DNA from: Planctomycetota bacterium | GTDB lineage: Bacteria; Planctomycetota; Planctomycetia; Gemmatales; Gemmataceae | Direction: 5' to 3' | NCBI GenBank assembly: GCA_021781415.1 | Contig: JAJXWW010000138.1 | Location: 23,181 to 87,180, forward strand | Length of the DNA stretch: 64,000 bases | Shown: positions 54,735-64,000 of the stretch, one piece after another | Position numbering within the stretch: the stretch's first letter is position 1 | Layout: each line of letters opens with the position of its first letter | The notes under the pieces: model-generated | The model's input: the letters and a program-made list of their open reading frames with translations, nothing else | Databases searched by the model: none | What the model was told of the DNA's origin: nothing | Made by a program: the position numbers and the translations under genes

Positions 54735-55609
54735 CGATTTGGCTCTTCAATCGAGATCGATTCTCTTCGGCTCTCATTCTTTTTCTCAAACAGCGGTGAG
54801 CGGCGGATGCCGAGGCGGTCGAGCCAGTAGTGGCCGACCACGCCCAGCGTATGGATTCCGTACTTCAGACTGCGGCGGAAGTTGATGCTGCTGGCTTCGG
54901 CGAAGTAACGCACGGGAACCGGAATGTCGCCGAGGCGGAAGCCGAGACGCACCGCTTGAGCCAAGAATTGAGTGTCGAATACGAAATCGTCGGAGTTTTT
55001 CTCGAACGGAATGCGCTCCAGGACTTCGCGCCGATAGACGCGAAAACCGCTGTGGAAATCGCCGAGGTTTTGGCCGAGCGCGAAGTTCTCGAACGTCGTC
55101 AGAAAGCGATTGCTGATGTATTTATACACCGGCATTCCACCCGTCATGGCCTCTTGGCGCGAACGGATGCGGTTGCCGAGTACCACATCACATATGCCCA
55201 TCTCGATGAAGCCGACCGCATGGGGGATGACGCGGCTGTCGTATTGATAATCGGGATGAATCATCACGACGATGTCGGCTCCGCGCTCGAGCGCCTCTCG
55301 ATAGCACGTCTTTTGATTGCCGCCGTAGCCGCGATTTTCGGGATGCACCAATACGGTCAGGCCCATGTCGCGGGCGGCTTCGACGGTGCGATCCGTGCTG
55401 CCATCGTCCACGAGAATGACTTCATCGACGGAGCCGGCGGGCATGTCGGCCAGAGTCGAGGCCAGAGTGCGCTCGGCGTTGAAAGCCGGCATGACGGCGA
55501 TGATCCGATACGGACGCTTCGGAGGTCGCTCCGGTAAAGTTTGCGTGATGCGCTCGACGTGAAAAAACTCGTCTCGCAGCTTCAAAGTCGGCGGATTCAG
55601 TACGGCCAT
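54731..55609 (-). CDS. Family 2 glycosyltransferase
   Basis: 292 residues from ATG 55609 with GGAGCC upstream; a GTG at 55642 would add 11 residues and overlap ftsH. It transfers a sugar to polyprenyl phosphate or a glycan. The GT-A fold shows [45 protein letters not shown] (the DxD-like metal site), and the [18 protein letters not shown] acceptor loop. The C-terminus lacks clear membrane helices, fitting the dolichol-phosphate mannose synthase-like group. It follows ftsH with a 29-base gap, so the two are probably co-transcribed. Confidence 0.93.
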   Translation of the reverse strand: MAVLNPPTLKLRDEFFHVERITQTLPERPPKRPYRIIAVMPAFNAERTLASTLADMPAGSVDEVILVDDGSTDRTVEAARDMGLTVLVHPENRGYGGNQKTCYREALERGADIVVMIHPDYQYDSRVIPHAVGFIEMGICDVVLGNRIRSRQEAMTGGMPVYKYISNRFLTTFENFALGQNLGDFHSGFRVYRREVLERIPFEKNSDDFVFDTQFLAQAVRLGFRLGDIPVPVRYFAEASSINFRRSLKYGIHTLGVVGHYWLDRLGIRRSPLFEKKNESRRESISIEEPNR

Positions 55610-55638
55610 GACACAGGCTCCCAGGTAGACTCGTTGGT

Positions 55639-57678
55639 TCACACGGACTTCGGCGGGCGGGGGGCATAGGCCGCCGGATGGTTTCGATCCTCGTTGGGCA
55701 TTCCCCCGGCGTTCGCCGACTCGCCTTCTCCTTCCGTCGGCGAGTCGGTTCCGTTCAGTGCTTCCGAACCCGGTACCAGGCGTGGGCCGGGAACGTGCTG
55801 CTCTAAAAGCTGCAACAACTCCGCGCGATCCATCACTTCCTTTTCGATCAAGCGCTGGGCGATTACCTCCAAGGCCGGACGGCGCGTCCGAAGCAGTTCG
55901 CGCACGTCCGCAGTGGCTTGGTCGATGATGCGGCGCACTTCCACGTCGATCTCGCGAGCCGTGCGCTCGCTGTATCCGCGCTCCATGTCGGTCCCCGTCC
56001 TGTTGAGAAACAACGCCCCGGAGCGCTCTTGAAAGTTGACCCGCCCCAAACGGCTCATGCCGAATTCCTTGACCATGCTTCGGGCAATATGGCTCGCTTG
56101 TTCGAGATCGCTGGTCGCGCCGTTGGAGATTTCACGATACACCATCTCCTCCGCCAACGTTCCGCCGAGAGCGACTTTGATTTGGCTTTCCAGTTCGGAT
56201 TGCGTCACGAGATAGCGATCTTCCTCCGGTCGGCTGAGGACGTAGCCCAGCGCTCCGACGCCGCGCGGAATGATCGAGATTTTGTGGACCGGAGAAGTAT
56301 TCGGCAGCGAACAGGCCACGAGAGCGTGACCGGCCTCGTGATGGGCGACGCGCTGTTTTTCCTCGGCGTTCATAATGCGGCTCTTGCGCTCCAGCCCGAC
56401 CGCGCCGCGTTCGACGGCCTCTTCCAGATCGGCCATGCCCACTTCTTCCTTGCCGCCGCGCGCCGCCATCAGCGCCGCCTCGTTCACCAAATTGGCCAAG
56501 TCCGCTCCGACCGAGCCGGGCGTCAATCCCGCGACGCGGCGCAAATCGACATCCGCGCCGAGCTTGACGTTGCGAGCGTGAACCTTCAGAATCGCCTCGC
56601 GGCCCAAAATGTCGGGCCGATCGACCACGACTTGGCGATCGAATCGTCCCGGTCGCATCAAAGCGGCATCGAGTGTTTCGGGGCGATTGGTCGCAGCCAT
56701 GATGATGACGCCTCGATTCGAGGCGAAGCCGTCCATCTCGACGAGCAGCTGATTGAGCGTCTGCTCGCGCTCATCGTGTCCGCCGACGGTAACGCCGGAG
56801 CGCGTCTTCCCCAACGCATCCAGTTCGTCGATGAAGATAATCGCCGGGGCGCGGCTCTCGGCCTGGGCAAATAGATCGCGCACCCGCGCGGCACCGACGC
56901 CGACGAACATCTCGACGAAATCGCTGCCGCTGAGGCTGAAGAAGGGCGCTTCCGCCTCGCCCGCCACGGCCCGGGCCAACAGCGTCTTGCCGGTACCCGG
57001 CGGACCAACCAACAGAACCCCTTTGGGAATGCGTCCACCCAATGCCTGATACTTTTCGGGATTCTTGAGGAAGTCCACCACTTCGCGCAACTCGGCCACT
57101 GCCTCGTCGATGCCGGCCACATCGTCGAAAGTCACCTCCAGTTCCTTCTCGGCATAGACTTTCGCTTTGCTGCGACCAAACGAAAACGCCGATCCCCCGC
57201 CGAGGATGCGCAAGACAACGAACATCAACGCCAACGCCATCAAGCCGAGAATCAGAATCCAGGCCACACTCGCGCCGATCGCCTTGAACGCGGACTCTTC
57301 CTCGCTGCCTTGGAAATTGGAACCGGCGGAGGATTTCAGCAGATCGTACAGTCCGCCGTCGTCTTCCAGTCCGATACGGGGCGTGCGGAAGACGAGCGTT
57401 TGCGTGTGCTTGTCGGTGGACTCGACGCCGGAAGCGCGGTCGGTGGTTACGATTTCGCCGCGAATCTCGCTACGATGCACTTGAACCTTGCGGAGCGCCA
57501 CGGAGTGTCCGGTTCGGCTGGCGTTGAGTATCTGAATCAGTTCGCCGTATTTCAATTGGACGGCAACGGGTTCCCGACCATAGAACCAAACGAGGAAGAC
57601 GAGTGGCAATAGCGTAAGGATCAGCCACGGCACGAGCCAGCGCCGCCAGCGGTTCGATTCTTTCAGCTTTTTCTGCAC
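55639..57678 (-). CDS. ftsH: ATP-dependent zinc metalloprotease FtsH
   Basis: 679 residues, membrane-anchored quality-control protease. Two membrane helices (about 13-33 and 136-158) flank a periplasmic-type domain. The AAA+ domain has Walker A GPPGTGKT (225-232), Walker [12 protein letters not shown] and the second region of homology ([10 protein letters not shown]). The zinc site HEAGH is at 447-451. A Pro/Glu-rich C-terminal tail extends beyond the usual end. It starts the minus-strand operon with the GT2 gene. Planctomycetes carry several FtsH paralogues. Confidence 0.96.
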   Translation of the reverse strand: MQKKLKESNRWRRWLVPWLILTLLPLVFLVWFYGREPVAVQLKYGELIQILNASRTGHSVALRKVQVHRSEIRGEIVTTDRASGVESTDKHTQTLVFRTPRIGLEDDGGLYDLLKSSAGSNFQGSEEESAFKAIGASVAWILILGLMALALMFVVLRILGGGSAFSFGRSKAKVYAEKELEVTFDDVAGIDEAVAELREVVDFLKNPEKYQALGGRIPKGVLLVGPPGTGKTLLARAVAGEAEAPFFSLSGSDFVEMFVGVGAARVRDLFAQAESRAPAIIFIDELDALGKTRSGVTVGGHDEREQTLNQLLVEMDGFASNRGVIIMAATNRPETLDAALMRPGRFDRQVVVDRPDILGREAILKVHARNVKLGADVDLRRVAGLTPGSVGADLANLVNEAALMAARGGKEEVGMADLEEAVERGAVGLERKSRIMNAEEKQRVAHHEAGHALVACSLPNTSPVHKISIIPRGVGALGYVLSRPEEDRYLVTQSELESQIKVALGGTLAEEMVYREISNGATSDLEQASHIARSMVKEFGMSRLGRVNFQERSGALFLNRTGTDMERGYSERTAREIDVEVRRIIDQATADVRELLRTRRPALEVIAQRLIEKEVMDRAELLQLLEQHVPGPRLVPGSEALNGTDSPTEGEGESANAGGMPNEDRNHPAAYAPRPPKSV

Positions 57679-58015
57679 GAGAGCCTATTCCTCCAGTTCC
57701 GCCCAACCGCACGGCGGAACGAAAGAGAATGAGGGAGAAAGTCGTTCCGAGAGCTACTTTACTGTAGGGCATCTCTCGATGTCGGTCAACGGTCTCGGCG
57801 CGGTTGCCCCGGTTGCGGTGCAGAGGGGAGGTCAACTTGAATCGACTGCGGAAGGATTTGGGAGGAACGCCTACTCGAATGCCGAGCCCCGTCGTCGAAC
57901 GGCGAGTTTCGTTCCTCGCCCCAGCGCCCTGGCTTCTCATTCGGGAACTCATTCCGTACCAAATCCTTACGAGTAAGCCACAAACGACGCCTCGCCCGCG
58001 GTTGGGGGGATCTTG
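57679..58015. other. Divergent intergenic region between ftsH and mch
   Basis: 337 bases between diverging genes, so it must carry both promoters. I see no hairpin, repeat or gene in it. The GGGGGG before 58016 is the ribosome-binding site of mch. Confidence 0.5.
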
Positions 58016-58963
58016 ATGTCGCTGAACGAACGTGCCTTGCGATTGGCCGATTATATGGCCGCAAACGCCGCTGCCTTGCGCCTGGCCGTCCACACCACTG
58101 CCAACGGCGCGAGGCTGATCGATTGCGGCGTTGCCGTCGAAGGTGGCTTGCAGGCGGGCTTGGCGATGGCCCGCGTCTGTTTGGCGGGGCAAGCCGAGGT
58201 GGCGCTCGCCCCGGCATGTCTCGACGATCTTCCGTTTCCGACGGTGCAGGTGCAGAGCGATCATCCCGCGACGGCGTGCATGGCTTCTCAGTACGCCGGT
58301 TGGCAAGTGTCGGTCGGCAAGTTCTTCGCAATGGGTTCCGGGCCGATGCGAGCGGCCTACGGCAAGGAGGAACTCTTCGACACGATTCCGGGGCGCGAAC
58401 GGGCCAACGTCGCCGTCGGCGTTCTGGAAACGCAGAAACTACCCGGCGACGACGTAACCGCTTATCTTGCCGAACGCCTCGAACTACCACCGGATAAACT
58501 GACGTTGTTGGCCGCGCCGGCGTCGAGCCAGGCCGGCAATCTCCAAGTCGTGGCCCGTTCGCTGGAGACGGCGCTGCATAAGCTCTACGAGTTGCACTTC
58601 GATCTCGGACAAATCGTCTCCGGATTTGGGTCCGCGCCGTTGCCGCCCGTCGCCGCCGATTTCCTCGGCGCGATCGGACGCACCAACGATGCCATTCTCT
58701 ACGGCGCGCAGGTGATCTTGTGGGTGCGTGCCGACGACGAACAGCTGGCCGAGATCGGTCCCAAGATTCCGTCTTCCGCCTCGCCCGATCACGGAGCGCC
58801 GTTCGCCGACATCTTTGCCCGCTACGAACAAGATTTCTACCGCATCGATCCGCTTTTGTTCTCGCCGGCGCGCATCGTCCTTCAGAATCTCAGCACCGGC
58901 CGCAGCCACGCCTTCGGGCGGATCGAACCGTCGATCTTACGGCGTTCCTTCGGGGCGACCTGA
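58016..58963 (+). CDS. mch: Methenyltetrahydromethanopterin cyclohydrolase
   Basis: 315 residues from ATG 58016; a TTG one codon earlier is possible. It hydrolyses methenyl-H4MPT to formyl-H4MPT in the archaeal-type one-carbon pathway. Diagnostic segments: LNERALRLADYMAANAAALRL near the start, CGVAVEGGLQAGLAMARVCLAG, PTVQVQSDHPATACMASQYAGW, FFAMGSGPMRA, and the end AFGRIEPSILRRSFGA. Known in methanogens, methylotrophic proteobacteria and planctomycetes, where it supports formaldehyde oxidation or detoxification. No other pathway genes are next to it. Confidence 0.95.
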   Translation: MSLNERALRLADYMAANAAALRLAVHTTANGARLIDCGVAVEGGLQAGLAMARVCLAGQAEVALAPACLDDLPFPTVQVQSDHPATACMASQYAGWQVSVGKFFAMGSGPMRAAYGKEELFDTIPGRERANVAVGVLETQKLPGDDVTAYLAERLELPPDKLTLLAAPASSQAGNLQVVARSLETALHKLYELHFDLGQIVSGFGSAPLPPVAADFLGAIGRTNDAILYGAQVILWVRADDEQLAEIGPKIPSSASPDHGAPFADIFARYEQDFYRIDPLLFSPARIVLQNLSTGRSHAFGRIEPSILRRSFGAT

Positions 58964-59009
58964 AACCGCGCGAACTTTCGAGGAAACCGATCGGAGAAGT
59001 GCGAGGTCG

Positions 59010-59414
59010 CTATTCGCTCCCGTCGTCATCCTTCTTGGGAGGCGGCGAACTGTGATACATCTGAATGCCGGCCAGAACGAAGAGAAACAAGCCGCCGTAG
59101 ATCGCCAAGCGGCCGGCCATTTGATAGGGAAACTCGCTGCGAGGTTCCGCGACTCGGTCGAGCTTCGACGCCAAGTCGTCGTTCGCGCCCGCTTCTTGCC
59201 GCTGTTGAGCCAGAAGGCGCAATTCCGCCAACCGGCGCTCCGTTTCCGCCTGGCGCGCCGCCGTCGGAGTATAGTTGGTGCCCGCATAGCCGCCCAACAT
59301 CAGCGCCAAACCCACGAACGCCAAGAACAAGGGACGGTTGCTCTGGCGCGGTGAAGACAGCAATTCTTCCTCTTCTCGCGCCGCTTCCGCGCGGCGGTTA
59401 TCGAATGTCGCCAT
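59010..59414 (-). CDS. Hypothetical membrane protein with coiled coil
   Basis: 134 residues. One membrane helix at about 28-46 (PLFLAFVGLALMLGGYAG) is followed by a charged coiled-coil-like stretch (ARQAETERRLAELRLLAQQRQEAG). A second helix at about 98-118 (MAGRLAIYGGLFLFVLAGIQM) precedes an acidic end. No family is recognised. It starts 7 bases after the stop of the phosphatase gene on the same strand, so the two are probably co-transcribed. Confidence 0.75.
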   Translation of the reverse strand: MATFDNRRAEAAREEEELLSSPRQSNRPLFLAFVGLALMLGGYAGTNYTPTAARQAETERRLAELRLLAQQRQEAGANDDLASKLDRVAEPRSEFPYQMAGRLAIYGGLFLFVLAGIQMYHSSPPPKKDDDGSE

Positions 59415-59421
59415 GTGCCTC

Positions 59422-60720
59422 TCACGAAATCTTTGCCACCAAGAGGGTACAGTCGTCGTGAAGCGCGTGCCCCACGGTGAATTCCTTCATCGCCTCCAAT
59501 ACCGACTCCAACAGGTCCGAGGCATCGACGACACAATTCTCCAACACTTTATCGAGGCGGGCCACGCCGAACATCTCGCCGTATTCGTTTTGTGCCTCGG
59601 TGATGCCGTCGGTGTACAAGACTAACCGATCCCCGGGCATGAGGCGATACGTCCGTTCGGGATACGTCTGCTCGGCGAAGATTCCCAGTGGGAGGGCGGT
59701 CGCTCCATCCAACGAATCCAGCGTACCATCCCGACAGCGTTTCAGTCGAGGCGGGTTGTGTCCGGCCGAAGCGTAAGTCAGCGTGCGCGACTGCGGATCG
59801 TAAATGCCGTAGAAGGCCGTCACGAACGTGTCGGAATCGGCGGTGTACCGCGCCGCGAGATGGCGATTGACGTGCTCGAGCATGCGGCCGGGCGGAGTGG
59901 GCGCGCCGGGATAGGAGTGGGCGAGACTATGGGTGACGGCCATCAACACGGCTGCCGGCGTGCCGTGGCCGCTGACGTCGGCGATCAAAATGCCCCATTT
60001 GCCATCGGGAAGAGGGAAAAAGTCGTAATAGTCGCCGCCGGCGCGGTGCGAGGTCTGATAATAGGCCGCCAACGACATCGTGGGAATGTCGGGCATTTTG
60101 CGCGGCAGCAGCGAGCGTTGAATATCGGCTACCACTTTCATCTCATAATCGACCGACTCGTAGGCCTCCTGCAGCCGATCCGACAGCACGAGATTGTGCG
60201 TGGCTCGTCCGAACAGATTGCTCAGCCAGACGATTTCCGGAAACTCGTCCAGCGAGAACGCCGACGGCTCGCGCCGCATCAGAAAAACCATGTTCAAGGC
60301 CATTCCCCGATCGTACATGGGAATGGCCAACATCGACTGCATGCCGTCGAAGTATTCGGCGGCAGGATCGTCGGCGTCGATGTGCAACTCGTCGAACAGG
60401 CGCGGTTCATCGCCGTACAGAAGCTCGGCAATCAATCCGCCCTCGAGCAAAGGCAGTCGATCGGTCTCCTTCCACGGATTAATGCTTTCCTTCCAGAGCG
60501 AGCAGCGCGTGACGCGATACCAGGGATCGTTCAGGCCCCGACGACTGACCGAGACCATGCGATCGGTCGGTCGCAACGATTGCATCCGCTTCCCGTAGGC
60601 TCGGCTCATCTCTTGCGGATCGATTTGCCGACTCATCTCCCTCATCGTTTCGACGATAAGATCCATCCGTTCTCGCCAATTCTTCGTCACTTCGTCGAAC
60701 AGTCCCGGTGATGCGCGCAT
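59422..60720 (-). CDS. SpoIIE-type Ser/Thr phosphatase with GAF-like domain
   Basis: 432 residues. An N-terminal sensor region (about 30-185) with SMLAIPMYDRGMALNMVFLM resembles a GAF domain. The C-terminal PPM/SpoIIE phosphatase (about 205-430) has the metal-binding sites GGDYYDFF, IADVSGHGTPAAVLM, YASAGHNPP, LYTDGITEAQN and DDCTLLVAK. It probably dephosphorylates an anti-anti-sigma or similar partner in response to a small signal. With the PP2C phosphatase and FHA proteins it supports a phospho-Ser/Thr network. Confidence 0.93.
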   Translation of the reverse strand: MRASPGLFDEVTKNWRERMDLIVETMREMSRQIDPQEMSRAYGKRMQSLRPTDRMVSVSRRGLNDPWYRVTRCSLWKESINPWKETDRLPLLEGGLIAELLYGDEPRLFDELHIDADDPAAEYFDGMQSMLAIPMYDRGMALNMVFLMRREPSAFSLDEFPEIVWLSNLFGRATHNLVLSDRLQEAYESVDYEMKVVADIQRSLLPRKMPDIPTMSLAAYYQTSHRAGGDYYDFFPLPDGKWGILIADVSGHGTPAAVLMAVTHSLAHSYPGAPTPPGRMLEHVNRHLAARYTADSDTFVTAFYGIYDPQSRTLTYASAGHNPPRLKRCRDGTLDSLDGATALPLGIFAEQTYPERTYRLMPGDRLVLYTDGITEAQNEYGEMFGVARLDKVLENCVVDASDLLESVLEAMKEFTVGHALHDDCTLLVAKIS

Positions 60721-61084
60721 CTATTGCTCTCCTCGGCGTGGAAGCCGTCGTCCGGTCGACGGCAAAAGTCCGTCATTCATCGGTCGATGCGATCTCCGTC
60801 GATTCCCATGGCACGATCCCGGAGGAGATCCGATCCGAACGGCACTCTCGCTTGGGCGCAGGGGATAGGAACATTTCGGACCACCCCTCATTCGTCGATA
60901 CATCGCTTTCATTCTATGCTCGGACGATTCGAGGGATGATAAATCGGAAGCGTCCGCCGCCGGGCGGAGACCATCGCCATGTGGCTCCCTCCCAGCTGCG
61001 GACGCTTCCGGTTCAACTAGCCTGCCACGCGAATCTACACGAACGGCTCCAGTTCTTTCCCCAGCGGGGGCGTATTGGAGGCGA
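60721..61084. other. Intergenic region with a long-loop hairpin
   Basis: 364 bases without a gene. CGGAAGCGTCCGC (60945-60957) pairs with GCGGACGCTTCCG (60998-61010), 13 bp with a 40-base loop. On the minus strand it is about 75 bases beyond the stop of the gluzincin-like gene, so it might act as its terminator. Confidence 0.5.
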
Positions 61085-62125
61085 TCACGGCGAGTAGCCG
61101 ACGGGGGAACGCGGGGCGTATTGGGGTGCGCCCAACTGCGGCATCGCCGGAGGAATACGCGGGAACTCGTCCCTTTCGACGCGCGGCGGAGGCGGAGGCG
61201 GCACGCGGTAATAGTCTGGACGTGGAGCGCTGACGGGGCGAGCCGTGGGACGCGGTTCGGTATCGTCGGGCATCTGACCGCGATAGACGGGTTGCGGCGC
61301 TTCGAGAATCGGCTGCGACGGCGGAGCGGTCTGGCGAACCACGACGCGAGTCGAGCCTTCTCTGGAACTCCCAGTGCTGGCCAGCTGTGCCGTCGGTTGC
61401 AAATTGTAACGCAACGCCTTCACCCACGCGCCCTCCAACTCGTCCACATTGCGATAGGAGCGATAATGCTTCCGCACCGCCGCGTCCCAATCGCCCTGCA
61501 TCCCTTGAGCGACGAAGGCCAGAAACACTTGTCGGCTGCTCTGACTCACCAGGAAATTGGTAACCGAGTAGCCCTCGGCGTACAGCACCATGACATCGTT
61601 CGGATATTGCATCAAGGCAAACAGGCGGCGCAGGGCGATGGATCGACCCGGCGTCCCCAAGATCTGCTTCACGGTACGATCGTGCAGCGCGCGTTCGCGG
61701 TCGTCTTCGGACAACACGGAGCTGCCCTCGTCGGCCCAGCGTGGAATGGGGGTGCGAAAGTGATAAGCCAACACGGTATGGGTGATCTCATGGGGTAGAA
61801 CGCTGGCGAGCAGGCGATCGGGGGTTCCTTCAATGTGCATCGAAATGGTGAGAATGCGGCCATTATCGAACTGAAACTCGGTAGCGCCGCCAGAGCCGCC
61901 GCCGGTGACGGAGACGCGCAGCGGACAGGGCCGACCCCAAGTCGGCATCTCTTGACCGAGCCACTCGACCGCTTTCTGTTTCCGATAGTATTCGGCGTAC
62001 TTGCCGATCTGTTCGGCGAAGGCAGAGTCCGGCGCTTCGACGATGAAATTGGGCGTGCGATAGGAAGCGCCGAGAGATGCCATCGCGCCAACCAACACGA
62101 CGGCGATCGAGGGGCGTAAAGCCAT
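61085..62125 (-). CDS. Secreted protein with gluzincin-like (HExxH) metalloprotease motif
   Basis: 346 residues. A signal peptide (about 1-20, PSIAVVLVGAMASLGAS) precedes the body. HEITH at 112-116 and E133 in WADEGSSVL form the HExxH...E zinc set of gluzincins (peptidase MA-like family). The YYRKQKAVEWLG and YAEGYSVTNFLVSQ regions fit that fold. The last 100 residues are Pro/Arg-rich and disordered. It is probably an exported zinc peptidase of unknown target, or a proteolytically inactive relative; all ligands are present. Confidence 0.85.
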   Translation of the reverse strand: MALRPSIAVVLVGAMASLGASYRTPNFIVEAPDSAFAEQIGKYAEYYRKQKAVEWLGQEMPTWGRPCPLRVSVTGGGSGGATEFQFDNGRILTISMHIEGTPDRLLASVLPHEITHTVLAYHFRTPIPRWADEGSSVLSEDDRERALHDRTVKQILGTPGRSIALRRLFALMQYPNDVMVLYAEGYSVTNFLVSQSSRQVFLAFVAQGMQGDWDAAVRKHYRSYRNVDELEGAWVKALRYNLQPTAQLASTGSSREGSTRVVVRQTAPPSQPILEAPQPVYRGQMPDDTEPRPTARPVSAPRPDYYRVPPPPPPRVERDEFPRIPPAMPQLGAPQYAPRSPVGYSP

Positions 62126-62579
62126 GCCGTTTCTCCTTTGGCTTCGTTCAGTAGCCAGCCAACGACTGCCGCGTACTGCCTACTGCATTCCGACAACTGC
62201 CTACAGCCCGAAGGCGGTAAGTCGCAACGTGTCCGCTGCAACTCTACACGCAAAAGTTGAGCCAGGGTCGGCGGCGCGCTAAAACTTTTTTGCATCGTGG
62301 TCGCAATCTGCTGTCCCGCCAGCAGTTGCGGTTTAGGTAAACTCGATGGCGCGACGCTACAGTCGGTAGAACCGTTGTAATTATTCCAATCGCGCCGGAT
62401 ATTTGGGATAACGAGGTAAGGTAAATTTGACAGTGCGCAAAGGACTGAGCCGTCACGAATCGTAGTTTGTACTCTGTCGCAAAAGCGAAAATGATTTGCG
62501 CAATTCAGCATAGCGGCTCGTGGTGCTGGAAGGCACAATAAAAAAAAGACGGTCGCATTTACTCCTGGAGATATCCGCA
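62126..62579. other. Intergenic region with degraded repeat
   Basis: 454 bases. At 62148-62205 there are short CAGTAGCCAG/ACTGCCTACTGC tracts related to those at 10780-10883. The remaining bases show no gene, hairpin or RNA. CTGGAGATATC just before 62580 holds the ribosome-binding site of the next gene. Confidence 0.5.
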
Positions 62580-64000
62580 ATGCCGTGTTTCCCTTTTCGT
62601 ATCGTTTGGTTCGCTCTCGCGCTCCAGACGGCAATGCTGAGCGCCGAAGAACCGGCGAACGCTCGACTCAACCTCCGGCCCTCGAACCTACGCCGCACGG
62701 AGGCACACCGCGATACAGCCTATCCCGCCAAGGTCAGCGACAATGGCCGCTATCTGCTCGATCAGAACGGCAAGCCGTTCTTTTGGCTGGGCGACACCGC
62801 TTGGGAGTTGTTCCATCGCCTTAAGCGCGAAGAGGCGAACGACTATCTGAAGGATCGCGCGGACAAGAAGTTCACCGTCATTCAGGCCGTGGTGCTGGCC
62901 GAGTTCGACGGATTGGGCACGCCGAATCCCTATGGGCACGTCCCTTTGAAAGATCGTGACCCCGCCAAGCCGGTCGAGGACTATTTCAAACACGTCGATT
63001 CCATCGTAAATAGAGCCGATGAATTGGGTCTGGTAATGGGTATGTTGCCGACGTGGGGCGACAAGTGGCACGACGGCAAGAAACCCATCTTCACACCAGA
63101 GAACGCCACCCTATACGGTGAGTTTCTCGGCAAGCGCTATCGGGACAAACCCATCGTGTGGATTCTCGGCGGCGACCGCCCCATCGACAACGACCGGCAG
63201 CGAGCGATTCTGCGAGCGCTGGCCGAGGGACTGAAGAAGGGCGATGGTGGACGACATCTGATGACGCTGCATCCACCGGGAGGCCGGAGTTCGTCGGACT
63301 GGTTTCACGAAGAGAAGTGGCTGGCCTTCAACATGCTGCAAACCGGCCACGGCTACAATCACGACAATTACAATCGCATTGCGCGCGTCTATTCGCTTAA
63401 GACAATCAAGCCTTGTCTCGACGCCGAGCCGAGCTACGAGGACCACCCCGCCGAGTTCAACGCCAAAAACGGCTATGTGAACGATTACGAAGTGCGCAAG
63501 GCGGCCTATTGGGCGCTGTTCGCCGGTGCCTGCGGGCACACCTACGGCTGCCACGACATCTGGCAATTTTTGGATAAGGGCCGTACTCCTGTCACGGCCG
63601 CGCGAACGCCGTGGCGCAAAGCATTGCAACTGCCAGGCGCGAAGCAAATGCAATACGTCCGCGCTCTGATCGAATCGCGTCCGTTCCTGTCGCGCATTCC
63701 CGATCAATCATTGCTCGCCTCCGATGCGGGCAAAGGAACGGATCGCATCCAAGCCACGCGCGGCGACGACGGTAGTTATGCGTTCGTCTACAGCGCTTCG
63801 GGCAAGCCATTCACCCTCGATCTCGAAAAGCTGTCCGGAAAACAGTTGCGAGCGGCCTGGTTCGATCCCCGCACCGGCAAAACAGCCCCAATCGGTACGT
63901 TCGCGCGCAGCGGCAAGCGCGCCTTTGAGCCGCCGTCGAATGGAGGCGGCAACGATTGGGTGCTGATCCTCGACGACGCGGCTCGCGGCTATCCCCTTGC
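62580..64000 (+). CDS. Secreted DUF4038 glycosidase-like protein, 3' end beyond window
   Basis: Open from ATG 62580 to the end of the window (473 codons, no stop), so the C-terminus is missing. GGAG lies 11 bases upstream of the ATG. A signal peptide (about 1-21) precedes LLDQNGKPFFWLGDTAWELFHRLKREEANDYL, the hallmark of DUF4038 (apiosidase-like, GH140-related). Later TIM-barrel segments are KPIVWILGGDRPIDND, NMLQTGHGYNHDNYN, PCLDAEPSYEDHP and AYWALFAGACGHTYG. The last stretch (FVYSASGKPFTLDLEKLSG, WFDPRTGKTAPIG) looks like the paired collagen-binding-type C-terminal domain. Plant or algal glycan breakdown is inferred. Confidence 0.9.
   Translation, partial: MPCFPFRIVWFALALQTAMLSAEEPANARLNLRPSNLRRTEAHRDTAYPAKVSDNGRYLLDQNGKPFFWLGDTAWELFHRLKREEANDYLKDRADKKFTVIQAVVLAEFDGLGTPNPYGHVPLKDRDPAKPVEDYFKHVDSIVNRADELGLVMGMLPTWGDKWHDGKKPIFTPENATLYGEFLGKRYRDKPIVWILGGDRPIDNDRQRAILRALAEGLKKGDGGRHLMTLHPPGGRSSSDWFHEEKWLAFNMLQTGHGYNHDNYNRIARVYSLKTIKPCLDAEPSYEDHPAEFNAKNGYVNDYEVRKAAYWALFAGACGHTYGCHDIWQFLDKGRTPVTAARTPWRKALQLPGAKQMQYVRALIESRPFLSRIPDQSLLASDAGKGTDRIQATRGDDGSYAFVYSASGKPFTLDLEKLSGKQLRAAWFDPRTGKTAPIGTFARSGKRAFEPPSNGGGNDWVLILDDAARGYPL

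Noticed and set aside
55918..56874. Long frame opposite ftsH
   Set aside because: Shadow frame; FtsH motifs are unmistakable on the minus strand.
59758..60711. Long frame opposite the SpoIIE-type phosphatase
   Set aside because: Shadow frame; PPM motifs are on the minus strand.
62688..63707. Two frames on the minus strand opposite the DUF4038 gene
   Set aside because: The plus strand is open from 62580 to the window end with clear DUF4038 motifs; the minus frames are shadows.

Overview
The window looks like a chromosomal segment of a planctomycete, most likely Gemmataceae. The evidence is the gene content: a sulfatase, secreted FG-GAP/ASPIC and DUF6807/DUF4038-type proteins, FHA-domain proteins, an MJ0042-type zinc ribbon fused to a PP2C phosphatase, an H4MPT-linked cyclohydrolase, a short RpoD-like sigma factor, many GTG starts, GC-rich DNA and many intergenic palindromes. 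This is inference from content; there is no rRNA or tRNA to check it against.

Layout. 1-3.8 kb: 3' part of glnA, small hypothetical genes, a DUF6807 secreted protein and a cysteine-rich ribbon-helix-helix-like protein. 3.8-9.1 kb (minus): a secreted FG-GAP/ASPIC lipoprotein, a TPR protein and a TPR/HEAT membrane protein. 9.4-18.3 kb: an alpha-helical-barrel-like protein, fabH, a thioredoxin-like gene with an in-frame TGA, mutY, an FHA protein, a solute-binding lipoprotein and a GT39-like membrane protein. 18.3-19.5 kb: palindrome, transposase remnant and a candidate structured RNA. 19.5-25.4 kb: membrane protein, sulfatase, PPi-type phosphofructokinase and rpsA. 25.4-27.8 kb: a restriction-modification pair bracketed by two copies of the rpsA 3' end. 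28-31 kb: sigma factor, PP2C phosphatase and a secreted methyltransferase. 31-42 kb (minus): ilvD, a giant putative glycosidase, a second FHA protein and a 1535-residue vWA/STN/TPR mosaic. 42.6-46.4 kb: polysaccharide ABC exporter, manA and a site-2 protease. 46.4-52.3 kb (minus): TIM-barrel protein, toxin-antitoxin pair, lipoprotein, mutL and a sigma-54 activator. 52.5-64 kb: HD-GYP protein, CPBP protease, GT2, ftsH, mch, SpoIIE-type phosphatase, gluzincin-like protein and the start of a DUF4038 protein.

Two observations stand out. First, the TlpA/thioredoxin-like gene at 12122-12649 (minus) has a single in-frame TGA exactly where the first Cys of the active-site CGPC should be. A perfect 7-bp hairpin with a GGUC loop begins 24 nt after it, which fits a bacterial SECIS, so this is a strong selenoprotein candidate. 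Second, the D12-class methylase and SacI-family-like endonuclease sit between a long direct duplication of the rpsA 3' end. The rpsA terminator is now stranded beyond the second copy, so the module appears to have inserted with a long target duplication that preserved an essential gene.

A family of intergenic hairpins shares GGTTAGCCGCG ends but has different, still complementary, inner arms. Several other long perfect hairpins lie between genes.
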